This document shows positions 17,891 to 26,921 of a stretch of 64,000 nt of DNA, piece after piece (positions within the stretch are counted from its first letter, which is position 1; each line of letters starts with the position of its first letter). The translations under genes and the position numbers were made by a program. Under the pieces are notes generated by a model. That model was not told the DNA's origin. It made no database searches and saw nothing but the letters and a program-made list of their open reading frames with translations. Source of the stretch: Alphaproteobacteria bacterium (GTDB lineage: Bacteria > Pseudomonadota > Alphaproteobacteria > Micavibrionales > Micavibrionaceae); NCBI GenBank assembly GCA_017302165.1, contig JAFLCW010000001.1:496001-560000 (forward strand), in the 5' to 3' direction.

Positions 17891-18565
17891 ATGTCTGATG
17901 ACCCGAATGATGAATTATACGATCCACAGGCCGCGCGCAAAAAAGCCTCTGGCTTATTTGAAACCAAAGAAATAAATCAGGCCAAGCGCGGGGATCAGAT
18001 TGATTTGATGCGTAAAGACCCATCGCTAAAGCATTTGATGGCGGGAGTGGGTTGGGATCTTAAGTCGTTTGACCGGGATCCGCCGGATCTGGATGCCAGT
18101 CTTTTTCTCCTCGACCGTACGGAACGCACACGCGAGGATTCAGATTTTATCTTTTATAATAATCAATCCGGATGCGAAGGCGCCGTCAAGCATATGGGCG
18201 ATTCACGCACCGGTGCCGGCGAAGGGGATGATGAATCCATGGTCATGGATCTTCAGGCTCTGCCGTTTGATATCGTCAAGATTGCCTTTACGCTATCTAT
18301 TTATGATTTAGATATGAACGAGAATAACTTTACGCATGTTAAAAATGTTTATTTCCGTCTGGTGAATAAAGAAACCGGGCAAGAAATGATGCGGTATGAT
18401 TTAACGACCGAACTTGAATCCGGCGGAACAGGTTTATTGATTGGGGAGCTTGAACGTATCGGGGCGTCGTGGGTGTTCCATGCCGTCGGTAATACCATTA
18501 AAGGCGGCTTGGGGCGCATGGCCACCAATTATGGGATCATGGTGTCCCAGATGATTCAGGAATAA
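17891..18565 (+). CDS. TerD-family protein
   Basis: A 224-residue TerD-domain protein without signal peptide. The core shows VGWDLKSFDRDPPDLDASLFLLD, FIFYNNQSGCEGAVKHMGDSRTG, GEGDDESMVMDL and IVKIAFTLSIYDLDMNENNF. Two acidic loops (DLDAS and GEGDDE) are the usual calcium ligands. It lies nine bases after the TerA-like gene, so the two are probably one operon and may act together, as TerA and TerD do in classical clusters. About 35 N-terminal residues precede the domain and look polar and unstructured. The end of the gene converges with an unknown minus-strand gene four bases away. Confidence 0.9.
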   Translation: MSDDPNDELYDPQAARKKASGLFETKEINQAKRGDQIDLMRKDPSLKHLMAGVGWDLKSFDRDPPDLDASLFLLDRTERTREDSDFIFYNNQSGCEGAVKHMGDSRTGAGEGDDESMVMDLQALPFDIVKIAFTLSIYDLDMNENNFTHVKNVYFRLVNKETGQEMMRYDLTTELESGGTGLLIGELERIGASWVFHAVGNTIKGGLGRMATNYGIMVSQMIQE

Positions 18566-18569
18566 TGTT

Positions 18570-19070
18570 CTAGAAACCGCGGCCTTGCTTCATGTTCAAT
18601 AAAGCTTGTGGTTTGATTTTTGGAGCCTTGCTGGTGCCGCCGCGTCCGCCTGCATAACGCTCTTTATTACGGATTTCTTCTTCGATCAAGGCCTCAATAT
18701 CTGGAATTTTTTCCATTTTCAGTTCGGTGACGCAGGCGACAAAAAATGACGCGCCTTTTGTACCCCAGTCGAATATGGCTTTTTCGTCTGAGCCTCGAAT
18801 TTTGATGTCCTTGGTTTCCCACAAATCCGGGCTGACGGGCTTGCAGACCATCCAGAAAATCTGCTCCACCGGGGGTTTTCCTTCCGGCGGGACGTCATAC
18901 ATCATTTGAAGTTCGGCTTCGATTTCTTGGCCATCGCCGTCCATGCGGACTTCGGCTGAACAGGTGATCCCTTTTTCCGCATCATACACAGACCACGGGC
19001 ACGTCTCGTAGGCGGACAGGACATAGCCTACCGCCAGTTTATCCATGAGTTCGGGTAAAGACACACGCAT
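18570..19070 (-). CDS. Conserved-looking hypothetical protein, unknown function
   Basis: A soluble 166-residue protein that I do not recognise. Residues 1-120 look like one alpha/beta domain with ITCSAEVRMDGDGQEIEAEL, EQIFWMVCKPVSPDLW and KASFF-like strands. The last 50 are basic, Gly/Lys-rich and probably disordered (GGRGGTSKAPKIKPQALL). It carries several acidic residues and no membrane segment. It is convergent with the TerD operon and lies between it and xseA on the xseA strand, about 40 bases downstream of the xseA start and transcribed away from it. Nothing ties it to tellurite or stress genes except position. Confidence 0.7.
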   Translation of the reverse strand: MRVSLPELMDKLAVGYVLSAYETCPWSVYDAEKGITCSAEVRMDGDGQEIEAELQMMYDVPPEGKPPVEQIFWMVCKPVSPDLWETKDIKIRGSDEKAIFDWGTKGASFFVACVTELKMEKIPDIEALIEEEIRNKERYAGGRGGTSKAPKIKPQALLNMKQGRGF

Positions 19071-19111
19071 GATAATTCAATTATACCATAAAAAGAGCCA
19101 AGCACAGGGGG

Positions 19112-20413
19112 TTATGAGGCACTTTTTATCGGGTTTTGGACCATTGCGCCAATCTTTTTTGTGCCGGCAAACTCAATATTGATCGCCATGCCGGGTAAAG
19201 CCTGCTCAGCGCGGGTTACCGGGCGGCCTTGGGCATCCCGCACCACGGCAAATCCCCGGTCAAGAATGCGGTGAAAGGAATAGCTTTCCAGCAGAGCTCC
19301 TTGTCCCGCCAAAGCGGATTGCCATCGGTCAAATAAATGCGTGCGAAGTTGAACCAGTTTTTCCCCCCGGTAGGTAAGACGTTCCTGCATCTGTGCCAAT
19401 TTTTCGCGGGGATGCCGTAAGCTGCCCAGGGCGATGTCCAGACGTTGTGTTTTAATCTCAAGTAACCGTGAAGGGTCTCCCATCCGTGCCGATAAAGATG
19501 ATACGGCTTGCCGCGATTCCCGGTATTGACGGTGCAGAGCCTGACTGTAACGATGCGAGATATCCTGAACAAACGCCCATATGTCATCCCGGCGCGGTAC
19601 GGCCATTTCGGCCGCCGCGGTGGGGGTGGGGGCGCGCTGGTCAGCGGCATAATCAATCAGGGTGGTATCTGTTTCATGCCCGACGGCTGATATCACCGGG
19701 ATGTCGCTGTCAAACACAGCTCTGACGACGATTTCCTCGTTAAACGCCATGAGGTCTTCCAATGATCCGCCGCCTCGTGCCACGATGATGACATCCGGTT
19801 TTTTTTGTAATTGATTAAACCCGCGGATAGCAGTGGCAATCTGTTCAGCAGATCCCGCCCCTTGAACCGCCACCGGCCAAAGCCAGACTGTACGCGGGAA
19901 GCGTTCATCCAGACGGTGCATGATATCCCGCAGAACCGCCCCCGTCGGCGAGGTCACAACCCCAATCACATCCGGCAGGTAGGGCAGGGGCTTTTTTCTT
20001 TCTGGGTCGAACACGCCTTCAGCGGCCAGTTTTTTGCGGCGGTCATCGAGAAGCTTGAGAAGGGCGCCCTGTCCGGCCAGTTCCAGATGGTCAATAATAA
20101 TCTGATACCGCGATGATTTGGGATAGGACGATATACGGCCTGTGACAATCACATCCATACCATCTTCGGGCTTAACCGAGAGTTTGGGCACGGATGACCG
20201 CCAGCAAATCAGGTTGATGACGGCGTCTTCGTCTTTGATATCCCCATAAAGATGCCCGGATGATGCCAGTTTCAATCCGGTTAGTTCCCCTCTGACCCTC
20301 ACACGGCCAAAGGTCTGTTCCAGCGTGGATTGTATCCCTCGCGCCAGATCACTTACGGATAATTCCGGTATGTTGGATTTGTGTGAACGGGCAAACAGGT
20401 CATCTGTTGTCAT
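19112..20413 (-). CDS. xseA: Exodeoxyribonuclease VII large subunit
   Basis: A 433-residue catalytic subunit of exonuclease VII, which degrades single-stranded DNA into short acid-soluble oligonucleotides with the small subunit XseB. The N-terminal OB fold (FGRVRVRGELTGLKLASSGHLYGDIKDED) is followed by the nuclease core with GVVTSPTGAVLRDIMHRL, DVIIVARGGGSLEDLMAFNEE and DSDIPVISAVGHETDTTLID, and a long helical C-terminal arm. Length is at the normal family value. xseB is not adjacent, unlike in many genomes. It is divergent from putA with 27 bases between the two starts. Confidence 0.94.
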   Translation of the reverse strand: MTTDDLFARSHKSNIPELSVSDLARGIQSTLEQTFGRVRVRGELTGLKLASSGHLYGDIKDEDAVINLICWRSSVPKLSVKPEDGMDVIVTGRISSYPKSSRYQIIIDHLELAGQGALLKLLDDRRKKLAAEGVFDPERKKPLPYLPDVIGVVTSPTGAVLRDIMHRLDERFPRTVWLWPVAVQGAGSAEQIATAIRGFNQLQKKPDVIIVARGGGSLEDLMAFNEEIVVRAVFDSDIPVISAVGHETDTTLIDYAADQRAPTPTAAAEMAVPRRDDIWAFVQDISHRYSQALHRQYRESRQAVSSLSARMGDPSRLLEIKTQRLDIALGSLRHPREKLAQMQERLTYRGEKLVQLRTHLFDRWQSALAGQGALLESYSFHRILDRGFAVVRDAQGRPVTRAEQALPGMAINIEFAGTKKIGAMVQNPIKSAS

Positions 20414-20440
20414 GGCTGGAAATCGTATAGAATCTTTTTC

Positions 20441-23400
20441 ATGCTGTCATCTTACTTATACCGCGATGAAACACTGTGCATGGAAGACATTCTGCGTGCG
20501 CTCGATTGGCCGGAGCACCGGGCAGACGCCGTTTCGGCCAAGGCGCAGGATATCATTACCGCCATTCGTGCCAAAGGCCGCAAAGCAGGTTCCATTGAGA
20601 GTTTTTTTCAGCAATATGCCTTAAGTACCACGGAAGGCATGGCTTTGATGTGTTTGGCCGAAGCCTTGTTGCGCGTGCCAGATGGTGCCACCGCGGGCCA
20701 GTTGATACGCGACAAGATTGTGGATACCAATTGGCTGAAAAATCAAAATAACGCTGACTGGATGACCCGCGCCGCCGGGTTGGGGCTGGCGATCACCGCC
20801 GGCACGCTGAATAGTCTTTTTGCCAAACTGGGTGAGCCTGTTTTGCGTCAGGCACTGGCGCAGGCGATGAAAATGCTGGGCGGTCAGTTTGTGGTCGGAC
20901 AAAATTTAAAAGATGCTCAAAGATCTGCGCGCGCGTGGGAGTCTCAAGGATATCGATTATCCTATGATATGCTCGGCGAAGGGGCACGCACGGCGCATGA
21001 CGCCGAAATTTATTTTGCCGGGTATGTATCAGCAATTGAGGCGTTGGAAACAGATCGCGCCGGGTCTGTGCCCGGCATATCGGTGAAGTTATCCGCCCTG
21101 CATCCCCGGTATGAAGTCTCGCAAGAAGCCAGATGTGTGCCGGATCTCGTGGATAAACTCCGCCAATTATGTGTGAAGGCCGCCCGGAAGAATATTGCGC
21201 TGACGGTAGATGCCGAAGAAACCGAACGGCTGGAGATATCGTTAAAAATATTTGATCAGGTGTTGTCGTCCCGGGATATACAAGGCTGGGAAGGTCTGGG
21301 GCTGGCGGTTCAGGCGTATCAGAAACGCGCCTTACCACTGATCGACCGTATACTTGATATGTCTCGTCGCCATGGCCGTAAAATTCAGGTGCGTCTGGTC
21401 AAGGGTGCTTACTGGGATTCAGAAATTAAAAAAGCACAAGTCAAAGGCTTGGTTGATTATCCGGTCTTCACCCGAAAAGTGAACGCAGATATATCCTATC
21501 TGGCCTGTGCACAAAAGATGATGGCCAATCGGTCCCTTATTTATCCGATGTTTGGCACACATAACGCCCATAGTGTGGCGGCAATTTTAGATATGGCCGG
21601 TGCTGAACGTTCAGATTTTGAATTTCAAAAATTATTTGGCATGGGTGACGCGCTGTATGATCATGTGATTGAAACGGAAAAAGCACGCGTCAGTATTTAT
21701 GCGCCCGTCGGCATACATCAGGCTTTATTGCCGTATCTGGTGCGCCGTTTGCTTGAAAATGGGGCAAATTCGTCTTTTGTCAATAAAATATACGACACCG
21801 ATATCCCGGCAGATATTCTGGGGGCTGATCCTATCGCCATTGCGCGCCAACAGGCGTCCCACGTTCATCCGCATCTTTCAAAACCACCAGCCATTTATGG
21901 TGAAGGCCGTTTGAATGCCCCTGGCCTTGATTTAAATGATGATCCAACGCGGCACCGATTATTTCAGGACATGGAACGTGCGGTGCCAGGGCAGGGGTGG
22001 CAGGCTTATCCGGTGATCGGCGGAAAAAAATCTGCTGTCAAAGGTGCGCTTCCTGTTTTTAACCCGGCACATACCGCCCGTCAGATCGGGTCAGTGATTT
22101 TTACTGATGAACAGCAGATCAATCAGGCCTTTCACATCGCCGGGAAAGGATATCAGGAATGGTCATCCTATTCGGCGGCGCGCCGGGCAGATATTTTGCT
22201 TAAGGTCGCCGTCAAGCTTGAAGAAAAAATCCCTCACTTCATGGCGATGTGCACGCTAGAGGGGGGGAAAACCTTGCCGGATGCCCTCTCTGAAATTCGC
22301 GAATCAATTGATTTCTGTCGTTACTATGCCGCGCAAGGGCGCGGGGTTTTTGATGAAACAGGTCAGATGTTCAGAGGACCCACCGGCGAAAGCAATGTGA
22401 TGCGCCTTGATCCGCGCGGCATATGGGTCGCGATTAGCCCCTGGAATTTTCCGCTGGCGATTTTTATGGGGCAGATTACCGCGGCGTTGATGGCTGGCAA
22501 TGCCGTGATAGCCAAACCTGCAGAACAAACATCCTTGATTGCGTATGAAGCCGTGAAATTAATGTATGAATCAGGTGTGCCGCCTTCGGCGTTGATTTAT
22601 CTACCGGGAGATGGACGGATCGGCGCAGGTTTAGTGGCACATCCAGATGTTGCCGGCGTGGTCTTTACAGGATCAACTGAGGCGGCGCGATCCATTAACC
22701 GTTCGCTGGCGGCGAAAGACGGGGCGATTGCGCCGTTAATTGCTGAAACAGGTGGGCTGAATGCCATGATCGTGGATTCGTCTGCTTTGCCAGAACAAGT
22801 GGTGGATGATGTGATCTTGAGTGCTTTTGGCTCCGCCGGACAAAGATGCTCGGCATGCCGGGTCATGTATGTTCAAGAAGATGTTGCCCCCAAAATTATC
22901 GAGATGTTAAGAGGGGCAATGGCCGAAATTCGGGTCGGAGACCCTCAGGACTACGCCTCTGATATCGGTCCTGTCATTGACGAAGCCGCGCTAGCCGCGT
23001 TGGTGCGCCACCGCGCCCGGCTGGAGGGGTTTGGTAAGTTTGTTGCAGAAACGCCGCTGGCCGATGACTTGAAACAACGTGGAACCTTCTTTCCGCCGCT
23101 GGCCTATGACATACCGGGTATTCAATATCTTGACGGCGAAGTGTTCGGCCCCATCCTTCATATTGTACGGTTTAAATCGCACGATATCGACGAAGTGATC
23201 ACCCATATTAATCAAACAGGATATGGCTTGACGCTGGGCATTCATAGCCGGATTGACCGTTTCGCGCGTTATGTGGCTGGGCGTGTGACGTGTGGAAATG
23301 TCTATGTGAACCGCTCAATGATTGGGGCGGTCGTCGGCGTTCAACCATTTGGCGGGCAGGGTCTTTCCGGAACGGGTCCCAAAGCGGGCGGGCCGCACTA

Positions 23401-23488
23401 TCTGGCGCGGTTTGCGACCGAAAAAGTGGTGACGATCAATACAACCGCGGCCGGGGGTAATGCCTCTCTTGTCATGATGGAAGATTGA
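20441..23488 (+). CDS. putA: Bifunctional proline dehydrogenase / glutamate semialdehyde dehydrogenase PutA
   Basis: A 1015-residue enzyme that oxidises proline to glutamate in two steps. An alpha-helical PutA N-terminus leads to the FAD-binding proline dehydrogenase barrel (about residues 150-460, with GYRLSYDMLGEGART, VSVKLSALHPRYE-like and QVRLVKGAYWDSEIK segments). The aldehyde dehydrogenase domain spans about 540-1000, with catalytic Cys 803 in GQRCSACR and the Glu of IAETGGLNAMIV. E. coli PutA is about 1320 residues. This one lacks the N-terminal ribbon-helix-helix repressor domain and the C-terminal extension, so it is bifunctional and cannot repress its own promoter that way. purD follows 19 bases later. 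Confidence 0.95.
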   Translation: MLSSYLYRDETLCMEDILRALDWPEHRADAVSAKAQDIITAIRAKGRKAGSIESFFQQYALSTTEGMALMCLAEALLRVPDGATAGQLIRDKIVDTNWLKNQNNADWMTRAAGLGLAITAGTLNSLFAKLGEPVLRQALAQAMKMLGGQFVVGQNLKDAQRSARAWESQGYRLSYDMLGEGARTAHDAEIYFAGYVSAIEALETDRAGSVPGISVKLSALHPRYEVSQEARCVPDLVDKLRQLCVKAARKNIALTVDAEETERLEISLKIFDQVLSSRDIQGWEGLGLAVQAYQKRALPLIDRILDMSRRHGRKIQVRLVKGAYWDSEIKKAQVKGLVDYPVFTRKVNADISYLACAQKMMANRSLIYPMFGTHNAHSVAAILDMAGAERSDFEFQKLFGMGDALYDHVIETEKARVSIYAPVGIHQALLPYLVRRLLENGANSSFVNKIYDTDIPADILGADPIAIARQQASHVHPHLSKPPAIYGEGRLNAPGLDLNDDPTRHRLFQDMERAVPGQGWQAYPVIGGKKSAVKGALPVFNPAHTARQIGSVIFTDEQQINQAFHIAGKGYQEWSSYSAARRADILLKVAVKLEEKIPHFMAMCTLEGGKTLPDALSEIRESIDFCRYYAAQGRGVFDETGQMFRGPTGESNVMRLDPRGIWVAISPWNFPLAIFMGQITAALMAGNAVIAKPAEQTSLIAYEAVKLMYESGVPPSALIYLPGDGRIGAGLVAHPDVAGVVFTGSTEAARSINRSLAAKDGAIAPLIAETGGLNAMIVDSSALPEQVVDDVILSAFGSAGQRCSACRVMYVQEDVAPKIIEMLRGAMAEIRVGDPQDYASDIGPVIDEAALAALVRHRARLEGFGKFVAETPLADDLKQRGTFFPPLAYDIPGIQYLDGEVFGPILHIVRFKSHDIDEVITHINQTGYGLTLGIHSRIDRFARYVAGRVTCGNVYVNRSMIGAVVGVQPFGGQGLSGTGPKAGGPHYLARFATEKVVTINTTAAGGNASLVMMED

Positions 23489-23507
23489 GGGTAGAGACTT
23501 AAATACT

Positions 23508-24782
23508 ATGAAAGTTCTTTTGATTGGATCCGGGGGGCGGGAACATGCGCTGGCGTGGCGTCTGGCGATGTCCAAAAAATGTACCGCGCTGTATGTAGCG
23601 CCCGGAAATGCCGGAACCGAAGACGTGGCGGAGAACATTCATATCAAGGCCGAAGATACAGCCGGTCTTATTCGTTTTGTTAAAGATTACGAGATTGATT
23701 TTGTGGTGGTGGGGCCAGAAGGCCCCTTGGTAACGGGCATCGTCGATGAGATGCGTGCCTTGGGAATTCCTACCTTTGGTCCAGATAAAAAAGCGGCTCA
23801 ACTTGAGGGTTCCAAGGGATTTACCAAAGATTTATGCCAGAAATACAGGATGCCGACAGCGTCTTATGCGCGTTTTACAGATCCGCATGACGCTGAAAAA
23901 TATATTGGTGCCATGACACTGCCCATTGTTGTCAAGGCCGACGGTCTGGCGGCGGGTAAGGGCGTTGTGATTGCCTCAACGCATGCCGAAGCGATCTCGA
24001 CCGTACAGGATATGTTATCCGGCAATGCATTTGGCGCGGCCGGTGCCAGTGTGGTGATTGAAGAATTTTTACAAGGCGAAGAGTTAAGTTTTTTTGCATT
24101 GTCGGATGGTGAGACCGTCTTGCCGTTGACATCCGCCCAAGATCATAAACGGGTGGGCGAAGGCGATACGGGTTTGAATACGGGCGGGATGGGGGCTTAT
24201 TCCCCGGCGCATTTGATGACCACCGCCCTTCAGCAGAAAATTATGGACAGGTTGATTGTCCCAACCATTGACGGCATGAAAGCCGAAGGCATGCCCTATA
24301 CAGGCGTGTTATATGCCGGCGTGATGGTGGTGGCGGGAGAACCCTATCTGATCGAATATAATGCTCGTTTTGGTGACCCTGAAACGCAGGCACTCATGGT
24401 TCGGCTGGGCACAGATTTGCTGGATTTGTTATATGCGTGTGCGACGGGCATGTTAAAACAATTTCAGGATAAAGTGACATGGTCGTCTTATGTATCTTTG
24501 TGCGTGGTGATGTGTGCCAAGGGGTATCCGGGTACCTATCTTAAAAATACTGTGATCCGGGAGATTGATCAGGCTGATCGTCAGGAAAAAGTCAAAGTCT
24601 TTCACGCCGGAACGGCGCGGGCTATGTCGGGAGAGGTGATCGCCACGGGCGGACGCGTTCTGAATGTGGTGGCCATGGGAGAAAATGTTGCCGAGGCACA
24701 GAGACGAGCCTACGAGGCCGTTGACTTGATTGATTGGCCGGAAGGTTTTTGTCGCCGGGATATTGGCTGGCGTGCCCTATAA
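23508..24782 (+). CDS. purD: Phosphoribosylamine-glycine ligase (GAR synthetase)
   Basis: A 424-residue ATP-grasp enzyme catalysing the second step of purine synthesis, joining glycine to phosphoribosylamine. The start MKVLLIGSGGREHALAWRL is the standard N-terminal Rossmann loop. FVVVGPEGPLVTGIVD, IVVKADGLAAGKGVVIA, SFFALSDGETVLPLTSAQDHKR and GLNTGGMGAYSP are family signatures, and LIEYNARFGDPETQ holds metal ligands. Length fits the family. It follows putA by 19 bases with a GAGGGTAGAG ribosome-binding site and may be co-transcribed with it, although the two pathways are unrelated. Confidence 0.96.
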   Translation: MKVLLIGSGGREHALAWRLAMSKKCTALYVAPGNAGTEDVAENIHIKAEDTAGLIRFVKDYEIDFVVVGPEGPLVTGIVDEMRALGIPTFGPDKKAAQLEGSKGFTKDLCQKYRMPTASYARFTDPHDAEKYIGAMTLPIVVKADGLAAGKGVVIASTHAEAISTVQDMLSGNAFGAAGASVVIEEFLQGEELSFFALSDGETVLPLTSAQDHKRVGEGDTGLNTGGMGAYSPAHLMTTALQQKIMDRLIVPTIDGMKAEGMPYTGVLYAGVMVVAGEPYLIEYNARFGDPETQALMVRLGTDLLDLLYACATGMLKQFQDKVTWSSYVSLCVVMCAKGYPGTYLKNTVIREIDQADRQEKVKVFHAGTARAMSGEVIATGGRVLNVVAMGENVAEAQRRAYEAVDLIDWPEGFCRRDIGWRAL

Positions 24783-24842
24783 AAAAATTTAGACATAATA
24801 TTTAAAGTATGTTACATCAGGCTATATTCGGAGAGTCGCTTG

Positions 24843-25463
24843 ATGTCGCTTATGTTGACCGCCAAGACTGATCGATCGTTCCCTGTGGCACCATCGCCGG
24901 GACATATGCCGCACTTACAGATTAGACGATCTGCCAATGGCCGGGATTTTGACCTTTGGCCTCTCATTTTTGAAATACAAAAAAATCATGATTTAAATCA
25001 ATCTATACGCTTCGGAAGGCATGAACCCGTTTTATGGGGTGATGTTGTCTATGATCTCTCTCAACCGGAAAGATGCACGTCTCTTGTACAAAAAATCTGT
25101 GAATGCGGGGTCAAGTTAACCCAAGGGTGGCAACTTCGGACAACTATTCCTTTATTTTTGATCACCTCTCTTCCGGATAGGCCAGAGCGTTATGATCTTC
25201 AAGATGTGTTTGCCGCCGCAGATATATATTTTAAACCCTGTCTTGCGACAGGTAAGACAGGTATAAAAACAATTATTCCCATCTGTGCCAATGGAACTGG
25301 ACGGTATTTTCAAAACTTCAAGGCGCAGGGACAAAAAATATATCCCGTCACCAATCTTACATTGCACCCCGGTGCTTATGCTGATGTTTTTGAATTGGTT
25401 TTTCAAGGTCGGATGATGTTTTCCGGATATTCACTCAAACCACCTGAAGGTATCATCCGATGA
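24843..25463 (+). CDS. Unknown protein, first of an overlapping pair
   Basis: A 206-residue soluble protein with no family that I recognise, no signal peptide and no membrane segment. Visible features are a Pro-rich start, an aromatic, charged middle (DFDLWPLIFEIQKNHDLNQ, EPVLWGDVVYDLS), two Cys in QKICECGVKL and a Gly/Tyr-rich end. I start at ATG 24843. A TTG one codon earlier is possible, and GGAG lies nine bases upstream of the ATG. The AT-rich run 24781-24830 probably carries a promoter, with TATATT near 24822. Its stop overlaps the next start as ATGA, so the two products are likely made together. Confidence 0.75.
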   Translation: MSLMLTAKTDRSFPVAPSPGHMPHLQIRRSANGRDFDLWPLIFEIQKNHDLNQSIRFGRHEPVLWGDVVYDLSQPERCTSLVQKICECGVKLTQGWQLRTTIPLFLITSLPDRPERYDLQDVFAAADIYFKPCLATGKTGIKTIIPICANGTGRYFQNFKAQGQKIYPVTNLTLHPGAYADVFELVFQGRMMFSGYSLKPPEGIIR

Positions 25464-26404
25464 CGCTGAATAACCGTTTTTTAACGACGGCGATTATGCT
25501 GGATACCCACACAGGTCAGATGGGAAGATCTATTACCGCAGAGGCCGCGACGCCTGAAACTCATTCACCGGAACGATATCATTTCTATTGTCCACATTGT
25601 TTGGAAGACGGGCATTATAACCGGGTGGTGCGTATTACCGAAGTGCGGGACAAGACACGGCATACTCCTCCTAAATTCGATCTATACGCAAAATTAACTT
25701 CAACCCATCGCTGTCAGCATCCTGTCCGATTTCGGGATATTGATATTCTGGCTAGAAGATACGAAGCCCAGAGAGGCGAAGACCACACCCATATTTTTTC
25801 ATTCAATATGGCAGGACTATCGACACTCGGGGTTCAAGGCATTGATTCTGTTTCGCGTCTCGGCAAAATTATGTATGCGGTCATGTTTGACCCCGCTTTA
25901 CCAGATCGTCAGTTCTTTAAGACCGGTTCTCAACAGGTATCCCTACGTCGCCTGTTTGAACAAAAGGCAAACGCCGTGCCCGCTTGCGGCCAGTCCTTTC
26001 ATAAGGCCGCCATCATTACCCCAAATGCGCTTCCGCGCTATCGGTATGAAAATTTTGCACAGAATGAAATCTCAGGTGTTTCGAGTTACCACGCCGTGGA
26101 TGCCGAGGGTAAAAAAATCAATTTTCGCCATGTACTCTCGTTTCGAAATACAGAAACATTTAAAGAGGTCAAAGCCATGGTCGAACGTTGTGGACGCAGT
26201 CAGTCGGCGCCGGTGATGGTTTTTGCCAAGGCCGTTTTGTCTTATCAATCCGTACACCGGGATTATCCAGTGATGCGATTTTTAATTGATACCCCGGGTC
26301 AGGTCATGCCGTGGGATCATCCCCGTTCTTTCCGCGAAGCCTTGGATCAACAAGTCGTCCGGCCAGAGGCGCTTAACGTTCGGCGCGCTATCGTTTGTGT
26401 TTGA
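25460..26404 (+). CDS. Unknown protein with N-terminal Cys/His cluster, second of an overlapping pair
   Basis: A 314-residue soluble protein. Near residue 45 it has YHFYCPHCLEDGHYN, followed about 45 residues later by THRCQHP, a CxxC...C(x)H arrangement suggesting a zinc-binding knuckle. The rest is mixed alpha/beta with no motif known to me (HIFSFNMAGLSTLGVQG, VMFDPALPDRQFFKTG, YQSVHRDYPVMRFLID). The start overlaps the upstream gene by four bases. The 3' end overlaps the tadA 3' end by 17 bases on the other strand, so the two genes are tightly convergent. Function is unknown. A nucleic-acid role through the Cys cluster is only a guess. Confidence 0.75.
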   Translation: MTLNNRFLTTAIMLDTHTGQMGRSITAEAATPETHSPERYHFYCPHCLEDGHYNRVVRITEVRDKTRHTPPKFDLYAKLTSTHRCQHPVRFRDIDILARRYEAQRGEDHTHIFSFNMAGLSTLGVQGIDSVSRLGKIMYAVMFDPALPDRQFFKTGSQQVSLRRLFEQKANAVPACGQSFHKAAIITPNALPRYRYENFAQNEISGVSSYHAVDAEGKKINFRHVLSFRNTETFKEVKAMVERCGRSQSAPVMVFAKAVLSYQSVHRDYPVMRFLIDTPGQVMPWDHPRSFREALDQQVVRPEALNVRRAIVCV

Positions 26405-26840
26405 AAAAATCCTTTAATATTTGGCCGCAGGGCTCCTGCAGAATTCCATGAAGGATTTCAGGCCTATGATGACAGGTGGGTTGATCAAAAAACCGAGCCC
26501 CATGCATAACGCCGCCGCCTTTGGGGTCAAGGGCACCGATGATGAGCCGCTGAATACGGGCGAAAGATAGTGCCGCCGCGCACATCGTGCAAGGTTCCAG
26601 CGTGACATAGAGGTCATAGCCCGGGATTCTCTGAGCTCCTGTTTGGCGGCAGGCCGCGCGGATGACGTTGATTTCCGCATGGGCGGTGGGATCTGAATAT
26701 TCAATCGTACGGTTCCCGTCCCGTGCCACGATCTCCCCTGTTACCGGGTTAACCAGTACGGCACCAATCGGCACTTCCCCGCGTGCTTCCGCCCGCTGGG
26801 CTTCGTCTAAGGCCGCTGTCATGAACTGCGTATCATCCAT
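26388..26840 (-). CDS. tadA: tRNA adenosine(34) deaminase TadA
   Basis: A 150-residue zinc deaminase that converts the wobble adenosine of tRNA-Arg(ACG) to inosine. The HAEI motif has zinc ligand His 54 and catalytic Glu 56. PCTMC supplies zinc ligands Cys 84 and Cys 87. GEVPIGAVLV near the start and GGGVMHGARFF further on fit the TadA branch better than cytosine or guanine deaminases. Length is at the bacterial norm. It is divergent from the RluB-type gene across about 80 bp. Assignment within the CDA superfamily rests on overall pattern. Confidence 0.92.
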   Translation of the reverse strand: MDDTQFMTAALDEAQRAEARGEVPIGAVLVNPVTGEIVARDGNRTIEYSDPTAHAEINVIRAACRQTGAQRIPGYDLYVTLEPCTMCAAALSFARIQRLIIGALDPKGGGVMHGARFFDQPTCHHRPEILHGILQEPCGQILKDFFKHKR

Positions 26841-26921
26841 AGGTCATTTTTAACCATGAACTCAGGATCGATGCACGAATAATTCTATCCGTGCCGGCCT
26901 ATTCATGTTTAAAATCCGGTT

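Noticed and set aside
20793..21338. Open frame of 181 codons antisense to putA
   Set aside because: Antisense to the proline dehydrogenase domain. The open frame follows from the codon bias of putA and shows no protein-like pattern.
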